A stretch of 64,000 bases of DNA from Pithys albifrons albifrons. Taxonomy: Eukaryota > Chordata > Aves > Passeriformes > Thamnophilidae. Below the pieces are notes generated by a model that worked only from the letters and a program-made list of their open reading frames with translations, searched no databases and had not been told where the DNA came from. Location: assembly GCF_047495875.1 (NCBI RefSeq), contig NC_092459.1:19205795-19269794 (forward strand), read 5' to 3'. A program made the position numbers and the translations under genes. The number at the start of each line of letters is the position of its first letter. Position 1 is the stretch's first letter. Of this stretch, positions 1 to 12,689 are shown piece after piece.

Positions 1-692
1 TAATATTGTTACAAAGAGCAAACAATCAATGAGTTTGATGTGTAGAAACCGACTTCAGGAGAAGTTACCATGGTGTAGTGCTGCAAACAGCTCTGCTACA
101 GTGGCATGTACAGATGAGTAAATTCTGTGCTCTCAGATAGAGGAGGCTGATATATCTGCTGGAAAGATGCCAGTTCAAGAAGTGATGATAATTTTTAAAA
201 GAAGAATTTAAAAAGCCTTTATTTTTAAAAATTTAATTAAATGTTTGATTAAGTGATAATGTTAATTTAGCCTAATGAAGAAGAGTCTCAGGCAGGGTCA
301 TGACATATATCAGCCTTATGTGTAAAAGGACGCTGCCAAAAAAGAGGTATCTGGTGGCTGAGGTGAGAGGTAACAGGCTAATGATTACAGCAAGGATGAC
401 GTCAGGTTGGATATGTGGAAAAAACTTAATAAAAACCATGAAGCATTTGAGCAGATTGGCTGGAGAGCTCATAGTCTTTGGCTTTGAATGTCTGTAAGAG
501 TAGGTAAGGAATGTGTCAGGAACAATACCCATGCAGCTGCCCCTGCCCATGAGAAGCCGGATGGACTAAAATGACTCCTTACCTTTTGGGATTCTTTGAT
601 ATACTTAAACCTTAGTTAATTGCAGACTAAAATCGACAGAAACAGGCATATCTTTCCAGTGTAGTAAGAGGTCTCTTTTCCTCTCTCTGAAG
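1..692 (+). other. ARHGEF10: ARHGEF10 intron, partial
   Basis: This is AT-rich intronic sequence leading to the acceptor at 691-692 (pyrimidine tract ctcttttcctctctctgaag). I looked for a further upstream exon and found none I could support. Short open frames near 300-500 show no resemblance to the protein and are treated as chance. Confidence 0.7.
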
Positions 693-779
693 ATTGAATG
701 TGCTGCTTATAATCCGGAGCCATACCCTTCTGGAGAAACAGACCCAGATTCCTGTGCTACAGAACATGGTTTTCTTTGG
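693..779 (+). CDS. ARHGEF10: ARHGEF10 coding exon A (first in window)
   Basis: This 87-nt exon encodes 29 residues, phase 0 at both ends, beginning IECAAYNPEPYPSGE and ending EHGFLW. A pyrimidine-rich acceptor ends at 692 and the donor is TTTGG|GTAAGC, with GT at 780-781. The AYNPEPY motif and the HGFLW|IGSC junction match my knowledge of ARHGEF10, where this leads into the first clear strands of the C-terminal propeller. The exon is too short to stand out as an open reading frame and was found by reading through splice signals. The frame continues cleanly into the exon at 1557. Confidence 0.88.
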
Positions 780-1556
780 GTAAGCATAATCTTCCAAAGC
801 TGAAGAGTTGTCTCCTGTTTCCATTGCTTTTTGTGACTCTCAGCAACATACAGATCTGAAAAAAAAATTAGGTTGTGTTTTTTGTTCCTTTGTTTGTTTG
901 TTTAAAGATAGAGTTCTGTAAAGTTTAGGTAGTAATTTGTCCATGTGATCTTGCTGTTCTCTGTAGGGGCCCAGTTATGTGTGTGTGATTTGTTAGAGCA
1001 GCACAGAACAAATTCCAGAGAGCTGAGCACATTCAGAAGGGAGTTATATGCTAATTTATAACAAGGGCTGCTAAAACCCATATGAGCTCATGCTGTCCTA
1101 CTGTTTTCATATTTTAAGAATGTGTTAGCCATAAATAATCTGTTTAAATCTGTACATAGGAAAAAACTACTCTGGCATATTTTCATGACCCCAAATATGC
1201 AGGTATTTCAGCAGACAAATGAGGCAGCCAATACAGTTTGGGTTTGTTTGGTTTGTTTGGTTACATAAAGTATATACATTTGAGACAGACATCAGAATAG
1301 GCCATAATATTATTCCTACTTTCAAAAAATAAAGAAGTGATTTGTGAGTTTACAAGTCAATTTTGTGTACATAATGTTTTCACATCTCTTGTATTTGTGC
1401 TGAATTATTTTGTTGACTTAATGCATGGCAATTCATATTCACACATATAATTTGAGATGCACTCTTCAGTTAACATTCCAGCCATTCCTTCTTGTAAATG
1501 CTGATCTTCCTGGATATAGGTATCAGTCTCGGTATATTTTTATTTTTCCAATTCAG
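780..1556 (+). other. ARHGEF10: ARHGEF10 intron (777 nt)
   Basis: The donor is GTAAGC at 780 and the acceptor is a T-rich tract ending attcag at 1556. I see no repeat or RNA gene inside. Confidence 0.8.
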
Positions 1557-1780
1557 ATTGGCAGTTGTACTAATCAGATGGGCCAGATTGCAATAGTCTC
1601 ATTTCAAAGCTCCAGCCCCAAGGTTATTGAGTGCTTCAATGTGGAATCACGGATTCTCTGCATGGTCTACATACCAGAGGAGGAGAAGCTGAAAGAGCAA
1701 AACAAAGCTTTAGACTCTGAAAATGTTCTTCCAAAAACTTCTAATGTGCCTACTGTTTGCCTTGGCATGGAAGAAGGAAG
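1557..1780 (+). CDS. ARHGEF10: ARHGEF10 coding exon B
   Basis: This 224-nt exon encodes residues 30-103 of the window fragment plus two bases of a split Ser codon. It starts IGSCTNQMGQIAIVSFQ and includes VIECFNVESRILCM, typical propeller blade strands. It then runs through a charged linker (EEEKLKEQNKALDSENVLPK) before VCLGMEEG. The acceptor AG is at 1555-1556 and the donor is GAAG|GTGATT with GT at 1781. An in-frame ATG at 1425 lies upstream of the acceptor, so it is intronic and not a start. The linker between blades is where avian and mammalian proteins appear to differ most, as I recall the human protein; this was not aligned. Confidence 0.93.
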
Positions 1781-2956
1781 GTGATTCTTTGTTTTGGTGT
1801 AATATGTATGATTTATTAATTATGTTTACTATTCTATGGCAAATTTGTGTGATGCACTTCACAGACATAGTCAATATCACAGGATATTCTGAGTTGAAAG
1901 GGACCCACAAGAGTCATCAAGTCCAGCTCTTACATGAATGGCCTATGTGTGGATTGAACCTGCAACCTTGGTGTTATTCACACTGTCCAACTGAGCTAAT
2001 CTCAAGGTCACTTCCAAGAAAATGTTTACTTTTTTAAAAAGTATCCATGTGTTATCCCATTGACCTCAGTGTATCTTTTCCACTCAAATCAAGTTAAAAA
2101 TACACTCTACACTATTTTAAAATATACCATGTGGTATTTGAAATTAAAGTAACGCATCTCTTTGATGAAAGAGGATGAATTCATCATACCTCATACCCGA
2201 AACATATAAATATTACTTTTGTAATGTTACAACATAATCTTCAGGTATTGGAAAATTTCAGAATGGCAAAGAGGAATCCATTAAACTTCTATGCTGTGAT
2301 ATTATGCAGGATTTGTCATGTGAATAAATAATAATGCTGTTTAATATGGACATGAATTATTTTACTCTATTTGAACTGATGGCTTCTGACTCATGATTTG
2401 ATTTATATTAAAGAACAAGGCTACGTTTTCTAAACTTATAGGTCAGTAACCAAACAGATCTGGTTATAGCTAGTGAGGACATAAGTGTGTAACTGCATGC
2501 GATTTTGGAAGGTATTTCTAACCAGTATAAATGAAGAAGAACAAAGTGTTTCAAGAAAAATGCCATGTTTTCAGACATTAGTGCAATTAATTAATTTCAG
2601 ATATAAATTTTAAGTATAATTGACATCTGGTAGTGGGTTTCTCTTTTCCCTAGTTCTTTTCCTTTTTTTTTTTTTTGAGTTTTGGGTAAGAATCATAATG
2701 AGGGCTTTGAGCAGAATTTTTATTATATCTCTTTGTTGAATACTTTCTTCTCCAGAGAAGATAATATGGAAGTGTTGTCATATGTCAATGCTAAGTAATT
2801 GCAAATTGTCTAAATAGACATACTGAAGTGTCAAGAATTGAAGGAGAAAATCTTTTCCCCCCAATACTTTATTCTAAAACTCTCTTTTGCATATTCTAAT
2901 AAGAACTATGTAAAGCATAATTTCACAAGTCTGCTTTTTCTTGCTTCTTTTTATAG
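1781..2956 (+). other. ARHGEF10: ARHGEF10 intron with tRNA-derived SINE
   Basis: The donor is GTGATT and the acceptor is T-rich, ending ttatag at 2956. It holds one recognisable repeat, the minus-strand SINE at about 1876-2006, and a poly-T run at about 2662-2676. Confidence 0.8.
1876..2006 (-). mobile_element. tRNA-Ile-derived SINE with CR1-like tail (TguSINE1-like)
   Basis: Read on the minus strand, the element opens with a tRNA-like head. An A-box-like TAGCTCAGTTGG lies at 1987-1998 (reverse complement) and a B-box-like GGTTCAATCC at 1951-1960. The spacing and the AATAAC loop region resemble tRNA-Ile(AAU). It is followed by a tail ending near the complement of 'cacaggatattctgag', the usual 3' end of CR1 LINEs. 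This head-plus-tail plan is that of TguSINE1, described from zebra finch and mobilised by CR1. The copy is about 130 bp, full-length or nearly so, and diverged: part of the D-arm/anticodon stem is shortened. The family name is from memory, not from a search. Confidence 0.72.
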
Positions 2957-3114
2957 CATTTCTATTTACAAAAGTTGCCAAGGCTCAAAGAAAATTCGAC
3001 TTCAACACTTCTTCACTCCTGAAAAGTCAACTGTTATGAGCTTAACATATAAATCTCAATACCTGTTCGCTGGCTTGGTAAATGGAAACATCTCAATCTA
3101 CACAAAAGCAGAAG
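2957..3114 (+). CDS. ARHGEF10: ARHGEF10 coding exon C
   Basis: This 158-nt exon completes the split Ser codon and encodes SISIYKSCQGSKKIRLQHFF, then TPEKSTVMSL and FAGLVNGNISIY, ending in GAAG|GTAATG with one base of an Asp codon left over. The repeated SISIY and NISIY strands are characteristic of a beta-propeller blade. The acceptor is ttttatag at 2956. The match to ARHGEF10 is strong, and the reading frame is fixed by the neighbouring exons. Confidence 0.94.
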
Positions 3115-4230
3115 GTAATGTAGTGATATGATTTGATGGCATCCTGAGGAACTCACACACCAGTATATTTTGGCAGAAGTAGTTTTCCACTATTACATTT
3201 TCCAAAAATTCTTTGTAAAACTGCTGAACTAAGGTTACTGCACTTTCTGGTACATCAGAAGAGACTTGTTTTCTCCTTTTGAATGATAGTAATAACTTTG
3301 ATACTGTTTCCCTTAGCTGAAACACTGAGGTCTTCAATGTTGCAAGAGTCGAGAAGTTTATACACTAACAAGCAGTATACTGTATTTCACACAGCACAAT
3401 GATAATTCTACTCTAGTACCCAGTATTGGTTTTTATGAAAGACAAAAATTTCCTATTGCTAGAGATTTCTGTATATCTAATTTAGAAGGACAACCCCATT
3501 TTTACTGTACAGATAGGATAAGTCTTTCCTATGTGTGCAGTTCATGTATTTCACAGTAAGACTCCTTTTTTCCTATTAGGATCACAGTTGGTTGTTTTGT
3601 ATCTAGCTAAATAATTGGCTAATATAATTTGAATAAAGGAGAATCCCAGGTTATTCTTCTGAACGAGAACTGCCTTCTCCAGAACTGTTTCAGGTGCTTG
3701 TCTGTATACTCCAGTACATCCCACTGACTTTTCTGCAGTAATGCATACATACCTAGTTAATTCAGTTTAAAGTCATCAAGGCTTTGCTCAACATTTGAAA
3801 CCTGAGTTTTAAAGTGAGATGTTAGCACAGAGACTCATAATCTTGCAAAGTGCAGAGCCAGCAGAGATTTTGGTCTGCCTTACTTGTGTGAGCTGCATAA
3901 TGATGATTGTTATGCTTTTCTAATGAGGTCGGCCTTGTAAACAGTTCAGCTGCATTTGTGTGGCACTGTACCTTGGCTCCTAAATCAACTAGTCTCAGAG
4001 GAACCAAGCTCAGTATCTGGAATCTTGTTAAAAATTACTTGTCCACTGTTAGATCATATTAAGACTTTGCTTGGGAAAAGTACAAGATTTTTTTTTCCCC
4101 CAAGCAACAAAGAATCTGTAAAAACGTTTTGGGAAAGAGACTTCCTTTGTCCACTTTCCTCTTCAGCCCAGTAGTTTTCCTATTGAGCTGTTGTCTCTGA
4201 TCAGAAGCCAGACATTAAATTCCAGTTCCC

Positions 4231-4295
4231 TTTAAAAAAAACAAAAGAAAACAAAAAAAAACCCAACAAAAAACCCAAACAAACAAAAAAAACTA
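4231..4295. repeat. A-rich low-complexity tract
   Basis: An (A)nC / (A)nCCC-type tract inside the long ARHGEF10 intron, probably a decayed simple repeat. Confidence 0.7.
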
Positions 4296-6649
4296 CTTTC
4301 CACTGATTAGCATTTTTTTTCTTTGTTTTGGAGGCACAGGAGTGAGGTCTGGATCCTAGTCTCATAACATTCTTGGTGTTTCACTTTGTGCATGTAGCTG
4401 GGAAAGGTATTAAAGTGAACATGTTTTCTTCTCTGAAAGGGATTGGTGTATTTAAGGTGTTTTAAGACTGCAGTTGCTGTCACTCAACTTCTTCCAGAAA
4501 AGACCACCTTGAAAAGAAAATTGGCATCCTTGACAATGGAGCTAAGAAAGGATGCATGAGTTGCACATCTACTACAGAGAATGTTAAGGATGGGGTAGAA
4601 CTGTTAACCAGATTGAATTACGTTATGAGCTGGAGGTTCTTGCACTGACTAGGATCACAGCATCCCGTTTATTTTATATCTTCTGAAGACAATGGTTTTG
4701 TGCAGCTAGATATTAATAGAGAGTCAGAGTCTAGGTCAGGATCACTGAAGCTTTGAGATGCCAAATAATAATATTTTTCTGACTCATTTTGTGATCACTT
4801 TCCTTACATCTTGCTCAGTGTGTTTTATTTCAGTTCTCCATATCCCATGGAAGTTGTGGGATTCAGCCGCTCCTATGTTAGCATCCCTCTTCCTTATAGC
4901 TGGCTGCTGTGGTTATGTGAGGCAGTCAGCCCTGGAGGGGTGTTTTTATGAGCACTGACCTATTTTACCAAACAAAGGAATCCCAGCAGTGGGAGGGAGG
5001 GGGAATTCAGCCTCTGAGGAGCTTTGTGCAATTCATTCTGTTCTACAGACAGGGGTTACTTTCCAGCCGTGCACTTCAGCTTGGGTTTTGGTCTGTCATC
5101 ATTAAGGAGATTAAGAAAAGATTTAAAGTAAACATGATATATGTCAGTGCTTTACAATATATCTTGATTTGAAGCCTGAGGACAAATACGGTGAGATGCA
5201 CAGATACAGTGGTTGTGTAACCTGTTAAGAGACTTCAAGAATAGAAAAAGAATAATCTTTCTTCTGGGATAAAAATCTACTTCACAGTTTCTGACAGAGT
5301 TGTGATCCTTCTCTCTTCCTCCCTGGGCAGAAAGTGTGGTGGATCAGTTCAGTCACTGGAGCTCAATGCCTCGACATATGTAGTCAAAGACGCACAACTT
5401 TTGTCATTTGGTTTTCAATACTCAAATAGCTCGAATTGCCCCTGTAGTTTTCAGATGGCTCAATGCATGTATATATCCAGCTTGCTTGCAAATAGCAAGT
5501 GCTTTCATCTGCCTTTCTTCACTAGAGAGCTTTGTCAGATCAACAGAATTGAGAATGCTCTCTGGCTGCAGAAAGTCTTGTCTGAAGTAACAAAAATGGA
5601 AACTGAGAAGTATGTACAGTAAACTGAGGAACAGGTAACAATTTAGTGGGAGAGTTAGAGGTGCACAGTGAGATTTCCTTCTTTCTGGAGGATTTCATAT
5701 TTTGCTGAGACACCTCTGTATCTGTGTATTTTCACAAATGAGGTAAAAAGTAGTTAAGCCTTACTGTATTCGAACATAAATTGAAAGCAAAGTCAGTGAG
5801 GTGATCTGTGAAAATGTCACATAAAACCAGGATATAGGTCAGGTAAAATATTAATACCAAAAAATAATCATCAATTATCATCAATAAACCTTAATTTCAT
5901 GTCAGGGAGAAGACTAGTTTGGAGAACTATGAAATAGCTAGTGCATTAAATGCTCTTGTATATAGAAATGGGAGTGATGCAGATTGCAAAATTTGTGACA
6001 CCTCATCTGTTGGGAATTTGTTTTACAGGGCAATGAACTTTTGCACAATTATCAGTCTGAAAAATTCTGCATTTCGTGTTTGCCTTGGGCTTAATTATTA
6101 GGAATATTTCCAGGCAAAGCAGTTCTAGAAGAGGTTAAGGAAAAGTACATTGTATTGTTTTTGTTTAAAAAAACAAAACCCCTCTGTGATGATTGCAGAC
6201 AGCCCAGCAGATGTGTTTTCTGAGTGATGTAATAGCAAAAAAGGTCAGCAAGTGTTTGACTTCCATTGACAAAAGTATCGTAGGAAAGGGAAATCACAAT
6301 CTTTATACAATATAGGTGTATTGTTCCTGATATACCTTACTCAGTTCCAGCTACTTCCTTTCTTCTAGGCACTATAAAGGACTATAAAGTCCTTTAAAGA
6401 GTATGAGAGAAACAGAAAAAAAGAAAATAAAAAATCAGAATCATTTTGGCAGAGAGTAGAACAATTAATATATTAGTAGTTTCAGAATGAGTTTGATTAT
6501 GATGAGAGAATGGATTCATAAAACAGACATGCTGCTTTGATTCCAATGGACATGATTGGTGTGTGTAACCTCTCATGTGTACAGCACACACCGCAAGCCC
6601 TTGCATGCTCACTCCCAGCACTGAGCATGTTTGGTGATCCACCTTTCTG

Positions 6650-6815
6650 CAGGTGCTATCTGAACATCAGGAAACACATGTTGTCGAGTCTCCATCCTTG
6701 TTGCTATTCAAAGCCATCTGGACACAGTTCTGGGCAGCCAGCATAAGGTGACTCAGCTTGAGCAGGGGCATTGGAACAAATAACCTTCCAACCTCAGCCA
6801 TTCTGTGATGCTCTG
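6650..6815 (+). mobile_element. CR1 LINE 3' fragment
   Basis: The sequence follows the well-known avian CR1 3' end in sense orientation: 'atctgaacatcaggaaa', then 'gagtctccatccttg', 'ctggacacagttctgggcag', 'gcttgagcagggg' and finally 'ccttccaacctcagccattc' plus a tgtgatgctctg tail. It is internally deleted compared with longer copies and lacks any coding capacity. It is a dead, 5'-truncated copy, as is usual for CR1. Confidence 0.8.
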
Positions 6816-9800
6816 GGTAGAGAAATGTCCAAAGAAACCTGTAAGAAATTGAAACAAGGCATTTTTTAACGTCATTCTACTTCCAGATGCAGCTGAGCTA
6901 GGGAAATGCCACTTGTGTTTCAAGGAACAGAGCTCGCAGCTATAGTGAGTTTCTCAAGCTGAGGATGAGTCATGCTTTTTTGTTTTTAAAACAGGCTAGG
7001 AGAAATAGGACGTAGAATCACTCATATATTGTCTTCATGAGTAAGGCACTAGATTCTCAGTTGAAGAGACCTCTGTTTCATCAAGTGATTCTTTAATACA
7101 CAAACTTTTGCACTGTTGCCTTTCATCCAGGCTTTAACTCCTTTTTTTCCCAAGAGCAGCTCAGCTCTGACATGGAGGAGGGATGCCAGTGCTGCCATTG
7201 CCACTCCATGTCTGTCACCTGGGTAGCTAGATGTCTCTTCTGGAAGCCCAGAGATATTGATGAGTCATCTTTTGCCATAGAGAGAACTGAACCCACACAC
7301 CCCTTAGAGGAAGCTTCTCGAATGTTTTAACAAAAGCTATATTTTCTAGTACGTTTTTGTGGAGCTTGTTCCTGTAGTTGTATCCTGCTAGTTCTGGCCC
7401 TGAGATTTATGAAAAGAAGAAAGGTTCAATTTTGAGGATTGCAACTGAATGTGAAACAATCAACAGCTGAGGCAATTCTGGCCATGCACAGAACAGAAGT
7501 TTATGTTCTTCAAAGAGACTTCAGTAGTAAAAATTTAGGGATCTCTGAAGTTGGTCAGAAGTTTTGATGTCTTACCTGTCCAAAGAGTCCTCATGATACT
7601 AATCAGTGAGCATTTTCAGAGGATTAATATCAAGGAAAATGAACAAACCCTAAAGAAAATATAAGAATAAGGGCAAGCAGTTACAACAGTGAAGGAGTAA
7701 CAAGTCCGTTCATTGGCAAGATACCTTGACTGATTTGGTAAGACACTTTTGTCCTTTGAAAAATTGAGGAAGGGAGGAATATGTGGAATGTAAAGCACTG
7801 ATGTCACAATCAGAGCTTGAGTGGACCCATGTACTACTCCAGCTTGTCTGAAGAGCGCAATTCTGGCATGTGATTGCCACTTAAAGTAGACGTGATGGGA
7901 GGTATTGCTGTGAAAAGTAAGGAGTGCTATTAAGCTATCAGGGAGAGGACTAGAGTAGTGATATTGAAAAAGAAATAAATACTGTTGTCTTGACTGCATT
8001 TTCACTGTTAGCAGTATCATGTAATAGTTGTTACCAGAAATACATTGACATTGCTGTCACTCTTACTTGTGTATCTCATGCTGGGACCTCCAGCACTATG
8101 CCCTCTGTAACTTTAGGTCGAGTTCTGTCAGCTATTTAGCATAAAGAATTTGATGAGTATGTGGAAAAAAATGATTATGCATGCATAGCATAGGACATTC
8201 CTAATTATATGTTATTTAGAAGAGCAGACCTGACTCTCTCATCTTATTTCCAAGTGATAAGGAATGTGCTAAACTTTTTACTTCTGTAGCTACCATTTTA
8301 CTCCTCCACACTGCTGGTTTATGTACCATGTGATGGAAAAAATGTTTGTGCTCCACTGCACTAATTAACCAAGAACTGCTGTTCCCAGGGCTGTGTTGGC
8401 AACTTTCTTGAAATCATCAATAGTGCTGCTAAGCAAGAGAGGAAGCTGTCAACAAAAAAGCATGTTTGGTTCAGCTTGACTGAAAACATGAAGAAAGGGA
8501 AAACTACTACAAACTTCGAAAAGACTTTCTGAGGCAATAAATTACATGTTATTAAGTTCTCTCATATGAAGACTTGAGCTTGTCAATTATAATTATTAAA
8601 AATGCTAAATATTAAGAAATTAGTTATAAATTAAAGAAACTTTTTCTTACAAATTATTGTAAAATAATATTACCTTCCTTCACTGTTTTTTATGGAAACA
8701 AACGACAGAAAGATAAAATAGCCAACATTCTGCCCTATAAAATGACTATTGTTTGAAAACTTTCCCTATCTGATTAAATTGGAGTGAATATAAGGATAAC
8801 TAATTTTCAAAAATCCATAAAAATCACAAGACTAATAACAAAGTGAACTAATGGAAATGTCCTTATACATCACAGTCTTAGAAGTGTTTTAGGAGCATGA
8901 GATACCTTATTTTGATGCAGCTAAACAGCCTGATAAAAGCACTGCAAGGTAACTGTTCAACACTGGGATATAAAATATGGCACATAAATACTTGAGAAAT
9001 ATAACTTACGGAGAGTATTAAAACTAGTGGCATAAACACAGATCTATTAGTATAAAAACTGTAATTTCCAGAAGTCCCAGATTCATTTCTGTATTTCCCC
9101 TGTCATCAAATTTGTAGATGCATCTCATTCCTGCAAGTACCTGTACCTACAATTCATATAGTTGTTTGTATTGTATTAACAGTAATGTTATGGAACTGAT
9201 AGGCTGTCATATCTTGGGTACTCGGCATTTAGTGTATCTATAGTAAGAGTCTACACCTGGTTTGATAAGGTCAGTTTAAGATCCAAGTCAAATAAAACTT
9301 GCAATTGTAGTAATCTTTGTGTTGTTAGTACTTGTCTGGACTTTTCTCCGCAAAGCAGAAGGAAAAATCACTCTTTCTTCTCCCACAGTTTCTTTTGTGT
9401 TACCACAGGTGTTAGGCTGTGGTCCTCTATTTGCTTAGGGTGCAGATACCTGATTTCCACAGAAAGACTGGTCTCTGGTTAAAAGATATATGTACAGCAT
9501 ATTGCATCTCATTTGCTTATATATGTTTACCTCATAGGTAGAGGAAAACTTTATTGTGTATGGCTTTTCAGCATTCTAGAGACAGTAGACTAAAATGATG
9601 CTTATTTAGAGAACAGAAGCAAGGCAGTAATTGAACAGAATTTTAAGGCAAGCCCCACTTCTGTAGGCACTCCTGAAGGTAATCTCCAGCCAGGTCTCCA
9701 GGAGCCACATTATGTACATCTCCACTGCTTGCTTTTCTTCTGTGTAATTCCTGCTTTCTGGAAGATAGTTTTCTGGGGTTCTTGCACTGGAGTTCTCCTG

Positions 9801-12546
9801 TTGTATGCCTTCAGATTTTGTTGGCACAAGTTTTATCTTGGCTACTATTTCTTGCTCCTTTTCATTTTTGTTAGGAAAAAAGAAATTTATTCAGTCAGTA
9901 TCTAACCAAGGATTTCATATCATCAAACAAGGTTGTTCCTTATCTTTTTGCAAGTGCTGGGCCTAACTTTAAGTACATGGATAGTGCCAGTTGTTGGAAC
10001 CACTTACATATATTTTGAATCTCCAAGTGTTTACACAAGTAGAATAGGGGTAATGCTTTTCACTTAGATTTTAGAAACAATGAATGTTGGATCAGACAGA
10101 CAAGAGGTAACAGCCAGCATCAAACATGAAGTCTGTGCAGGCACGTGTTGCTAGGATTTTCTGAGATCTGGAGAGAGAGGCAGGGAAGATTATTATGTTT
10201 TCCTAGAAGTGTGATTTTGTGTGTCTCGAAACAGCTTGTGCAGTAGACACAGGCTTGTCAAGTAATTTTGGGGATAGGTGATAAAATTCCTGGTCAGCAA
10301 AGTAAAGTCATGATCTTTCTTTTAGTCTGCAGCACTTACACAAGTATGTTGGATTAGCAGACTTAATCCCTTGCCTTGCTTGAGGAGAATTTTTACCCTT
10401 GCTTCTCACTCAACAGATTTCCCTGACTGCCACAAAACAAGAGAAAGGAAATGCACAGTGCTTAATTTCTCCTCCTGGTGTCGTTCCACTTTGTATAATT
10501 AATCAGTTATTCACTGAGGCAGGGAGCAGAACACGGCTGACCCATCCTTTAAATACTGCCCTAAATGCCAAACTAGAGAGTCTCCCCCTACCAGTTTTTT
10601 CCCCTCATCTGTCTCAGATGCTGTCTGATCTGAAAGATCCCTGTTTGTTTTTTTTTTTTCTGTAAAATTATGTGTTGTTCAATGTGAAAATATAACTACA
10701 AAAGAAAATACAGCTTTTTGGTCAGCATATCTCCAATTTGCACAAATTCATAGTCTTTATCCTTCAGAAAAGATAGCATGTACTAGAATTATGATGTGTT
10801 TATCCCTAATAAGGGTGCTACACACAGGATGCTGTTACAGCTTCTGCAGTCAGCATCACTTACTCACTGGAAGTCGGGACAACATATGTGTGCAGCTTCA
10901 CCCTCTGAAGGCTTTTGCACTAACTACAGTGGTTACAGCATTCATAGAGTATGGGCGGCCTCCACTTTAGAATTTAATTTGAGGATAATGTGGCTGCTAG
11001 CAAATGAAAAAGTTTCCAAAAGTTTGTTTATTACTAATGTTTTGTATGAGTCACAAAGAACACTGAGTGACTTTGACATTGCTGGGAGAGTTTGCAGGCT
11101 AATAGCTGGAAGCACTCTTCTCTATGCAAACTAAAATAATGAAAATTATTTTGAAAGCTTGAAACTAAATGTCACTTTTACAAAGATGCTTTCAGAAGAG
11201 AGGCATATTCTGGGAATGACTCAGCAAAGGTTGTATCATACAGATGACAGAGGTATTGAGAAGTACTCAAGAACTGAAGGTTCTCATTATTGCTGCTGCT
11301 GTTATTGGTGAAGCAGGAAATTTCGTATGCCCTTTACATAAACAAATAATAGAAGGTACACTTGCTTTCAGGAGGGAAAAGAAAAAAATTATATTTAAGT
11401 ACTTGTCTAAAGATGTGTTTAGTTTGGTCTCATCAGTCAAAATGGAAGTGGTTGCTGAGTTGAAATAAGTGTCAGTAGACAACTTTTCTGCAGTTTGTGC
11501 AGGAAGAAGGCTTTAAAGTCAGGAAATGGCACTTTAAAAAAATGTATTTTATCTTGGTGTAAAAAACCCAGATATTTTAACAGATTTTTATATTATTAAT
11601 AAATCATAATGTATAGAAATGTGATCTTTGAGACTTTATGTTCAATGAGCATATAAAATATATAAACTTACATGAAGGCAATAAATTTATTATTGACATA
11701 TGTGGTATGTCAATTTGTAGGTATAAAAGAGCTGCAACTATTTCAAGAAGCTTATGTTTGTTGTTCTTAAATTTGAGGATAAATAATCTGTTAATCCATG
11801 TTTCAAAGAGATGGCAAGTGCGAGTGACCAGAGCAGGAAGTAGTGGGATCCCTTTCTTATCAGAAGTTCTCTCAGTAACTGGTTTTGCCACATACAAATG
11901 CATAATGTAATTTGGATCTGCTAAATGCAGTCCAACAAAAACACTTTGGGTTTTGTAGTTGGGGGGAAAAGTAAGAAAGTGAAGATACAGCACAAGACTT
12001 GGTTTCAATTTCTTTTTTTTTTTAATTTCCTTGTTAAATGAAGCATCTAGTAGCCCAAAGGTCTATTCTATCAATATGTTCTTAGAGAGTAATCTGAACT
12101 CGTTAGAGCCTACCGTAAACATCTGCCTGACTACTTTTCACATGAAAGATGAATCTGTTCTAGTTGGAAATTGATTCACCTTGAAATAGGTTTGTTGTGA
12201 GCTCCTTCTGAGTTGGAGACAATTATGTTAGCGGTGGCTTTGTGACTGTATTTTTTCTGGAAAGGAAGGCAGTTCTATCCCAACAGCAGTGTGGGATTTC
12301 TGGATTATCACTTAATCTAGATAAATTTATTGCATTGACAGATATGTGAGTGGTTGGTTTTGAGGTTTCACCTTAATGCTGAATTATCCTTACAAACTTA
12401 CCTAGAAGCTAAAATTAGCCCTATGTAATTTACAATGTAGCTTGAAGTGACAACTTGCAGAAATTCAAGCAATAGGCTTTCCAGAACTGTTTTAAAGGAA
12501 AGATCATACTTTGATCATTTATAACCTTTCTTCTTTTTTATTGAAG

Positions 12547-12689
12547 ATGGGATGTGGAACACGGAACCTCAGAAGATAGTTAAATTGGGGGTTCTGCCTG
12601 TGAGAACTCTGCTTGTGATGGAGGAGACCATTTGGGCTGCATGTGGTGGACAAATTTTTATAATCAGCACTGTGACGCATTCCATAGAG
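12547..12689 (+). CDS. ARHGEF10: ARHGEF10 coding exon D
   Basis: This 143-nt exon follows a T-rich acceptor (ttcttttttattgaag, AG at 12545-12546). With the carried-over G it reads DGMWNTEPQKIVKLGVLPVR, then TLLVMEETIWAACGGQIFII and STVTHSIE, and it ends exactly on a codon at GAG|GTAAAT. The VLPVR..LL..EETIWAACGGQ pattern is a canonical propeller strand-turn in ARHGEF10. It is residues 157-204 of the window fragment. Confidence 0.94.

Larger units (their letters stand above)
3115..12546 (+). other. ARHGEF10: ARHGEF10 intron (about 9.4 kb)
   Basis: This is a large AT-rich intron. Recognised contents are an A/C-rich low-complexity tract (about 4231-4295) and a plus-strand CR1 3' fragment (about 6650-6815). 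Several short open frames (for example 7616-8020 minus and 10796-11134 plus) have no recognisable protein similarity and no splice context, so I do not call them genes. Confidence 0.75.

Noticed and set aside
1920..2004. Functional tRNA-Ile gene on the minus strand
   Set aside because: The D-arm and anticodon stem are shortened and mismatched, and the acceptor end runs straight into a CR1-type tail, so it is a SINE rather than a tRNA gene.
7616..8020. 134-codon minus-strand frame in the ARHGEF10 intron
   Set aside because: AT-rich random-looking peptide with no domain and no flanking signals.
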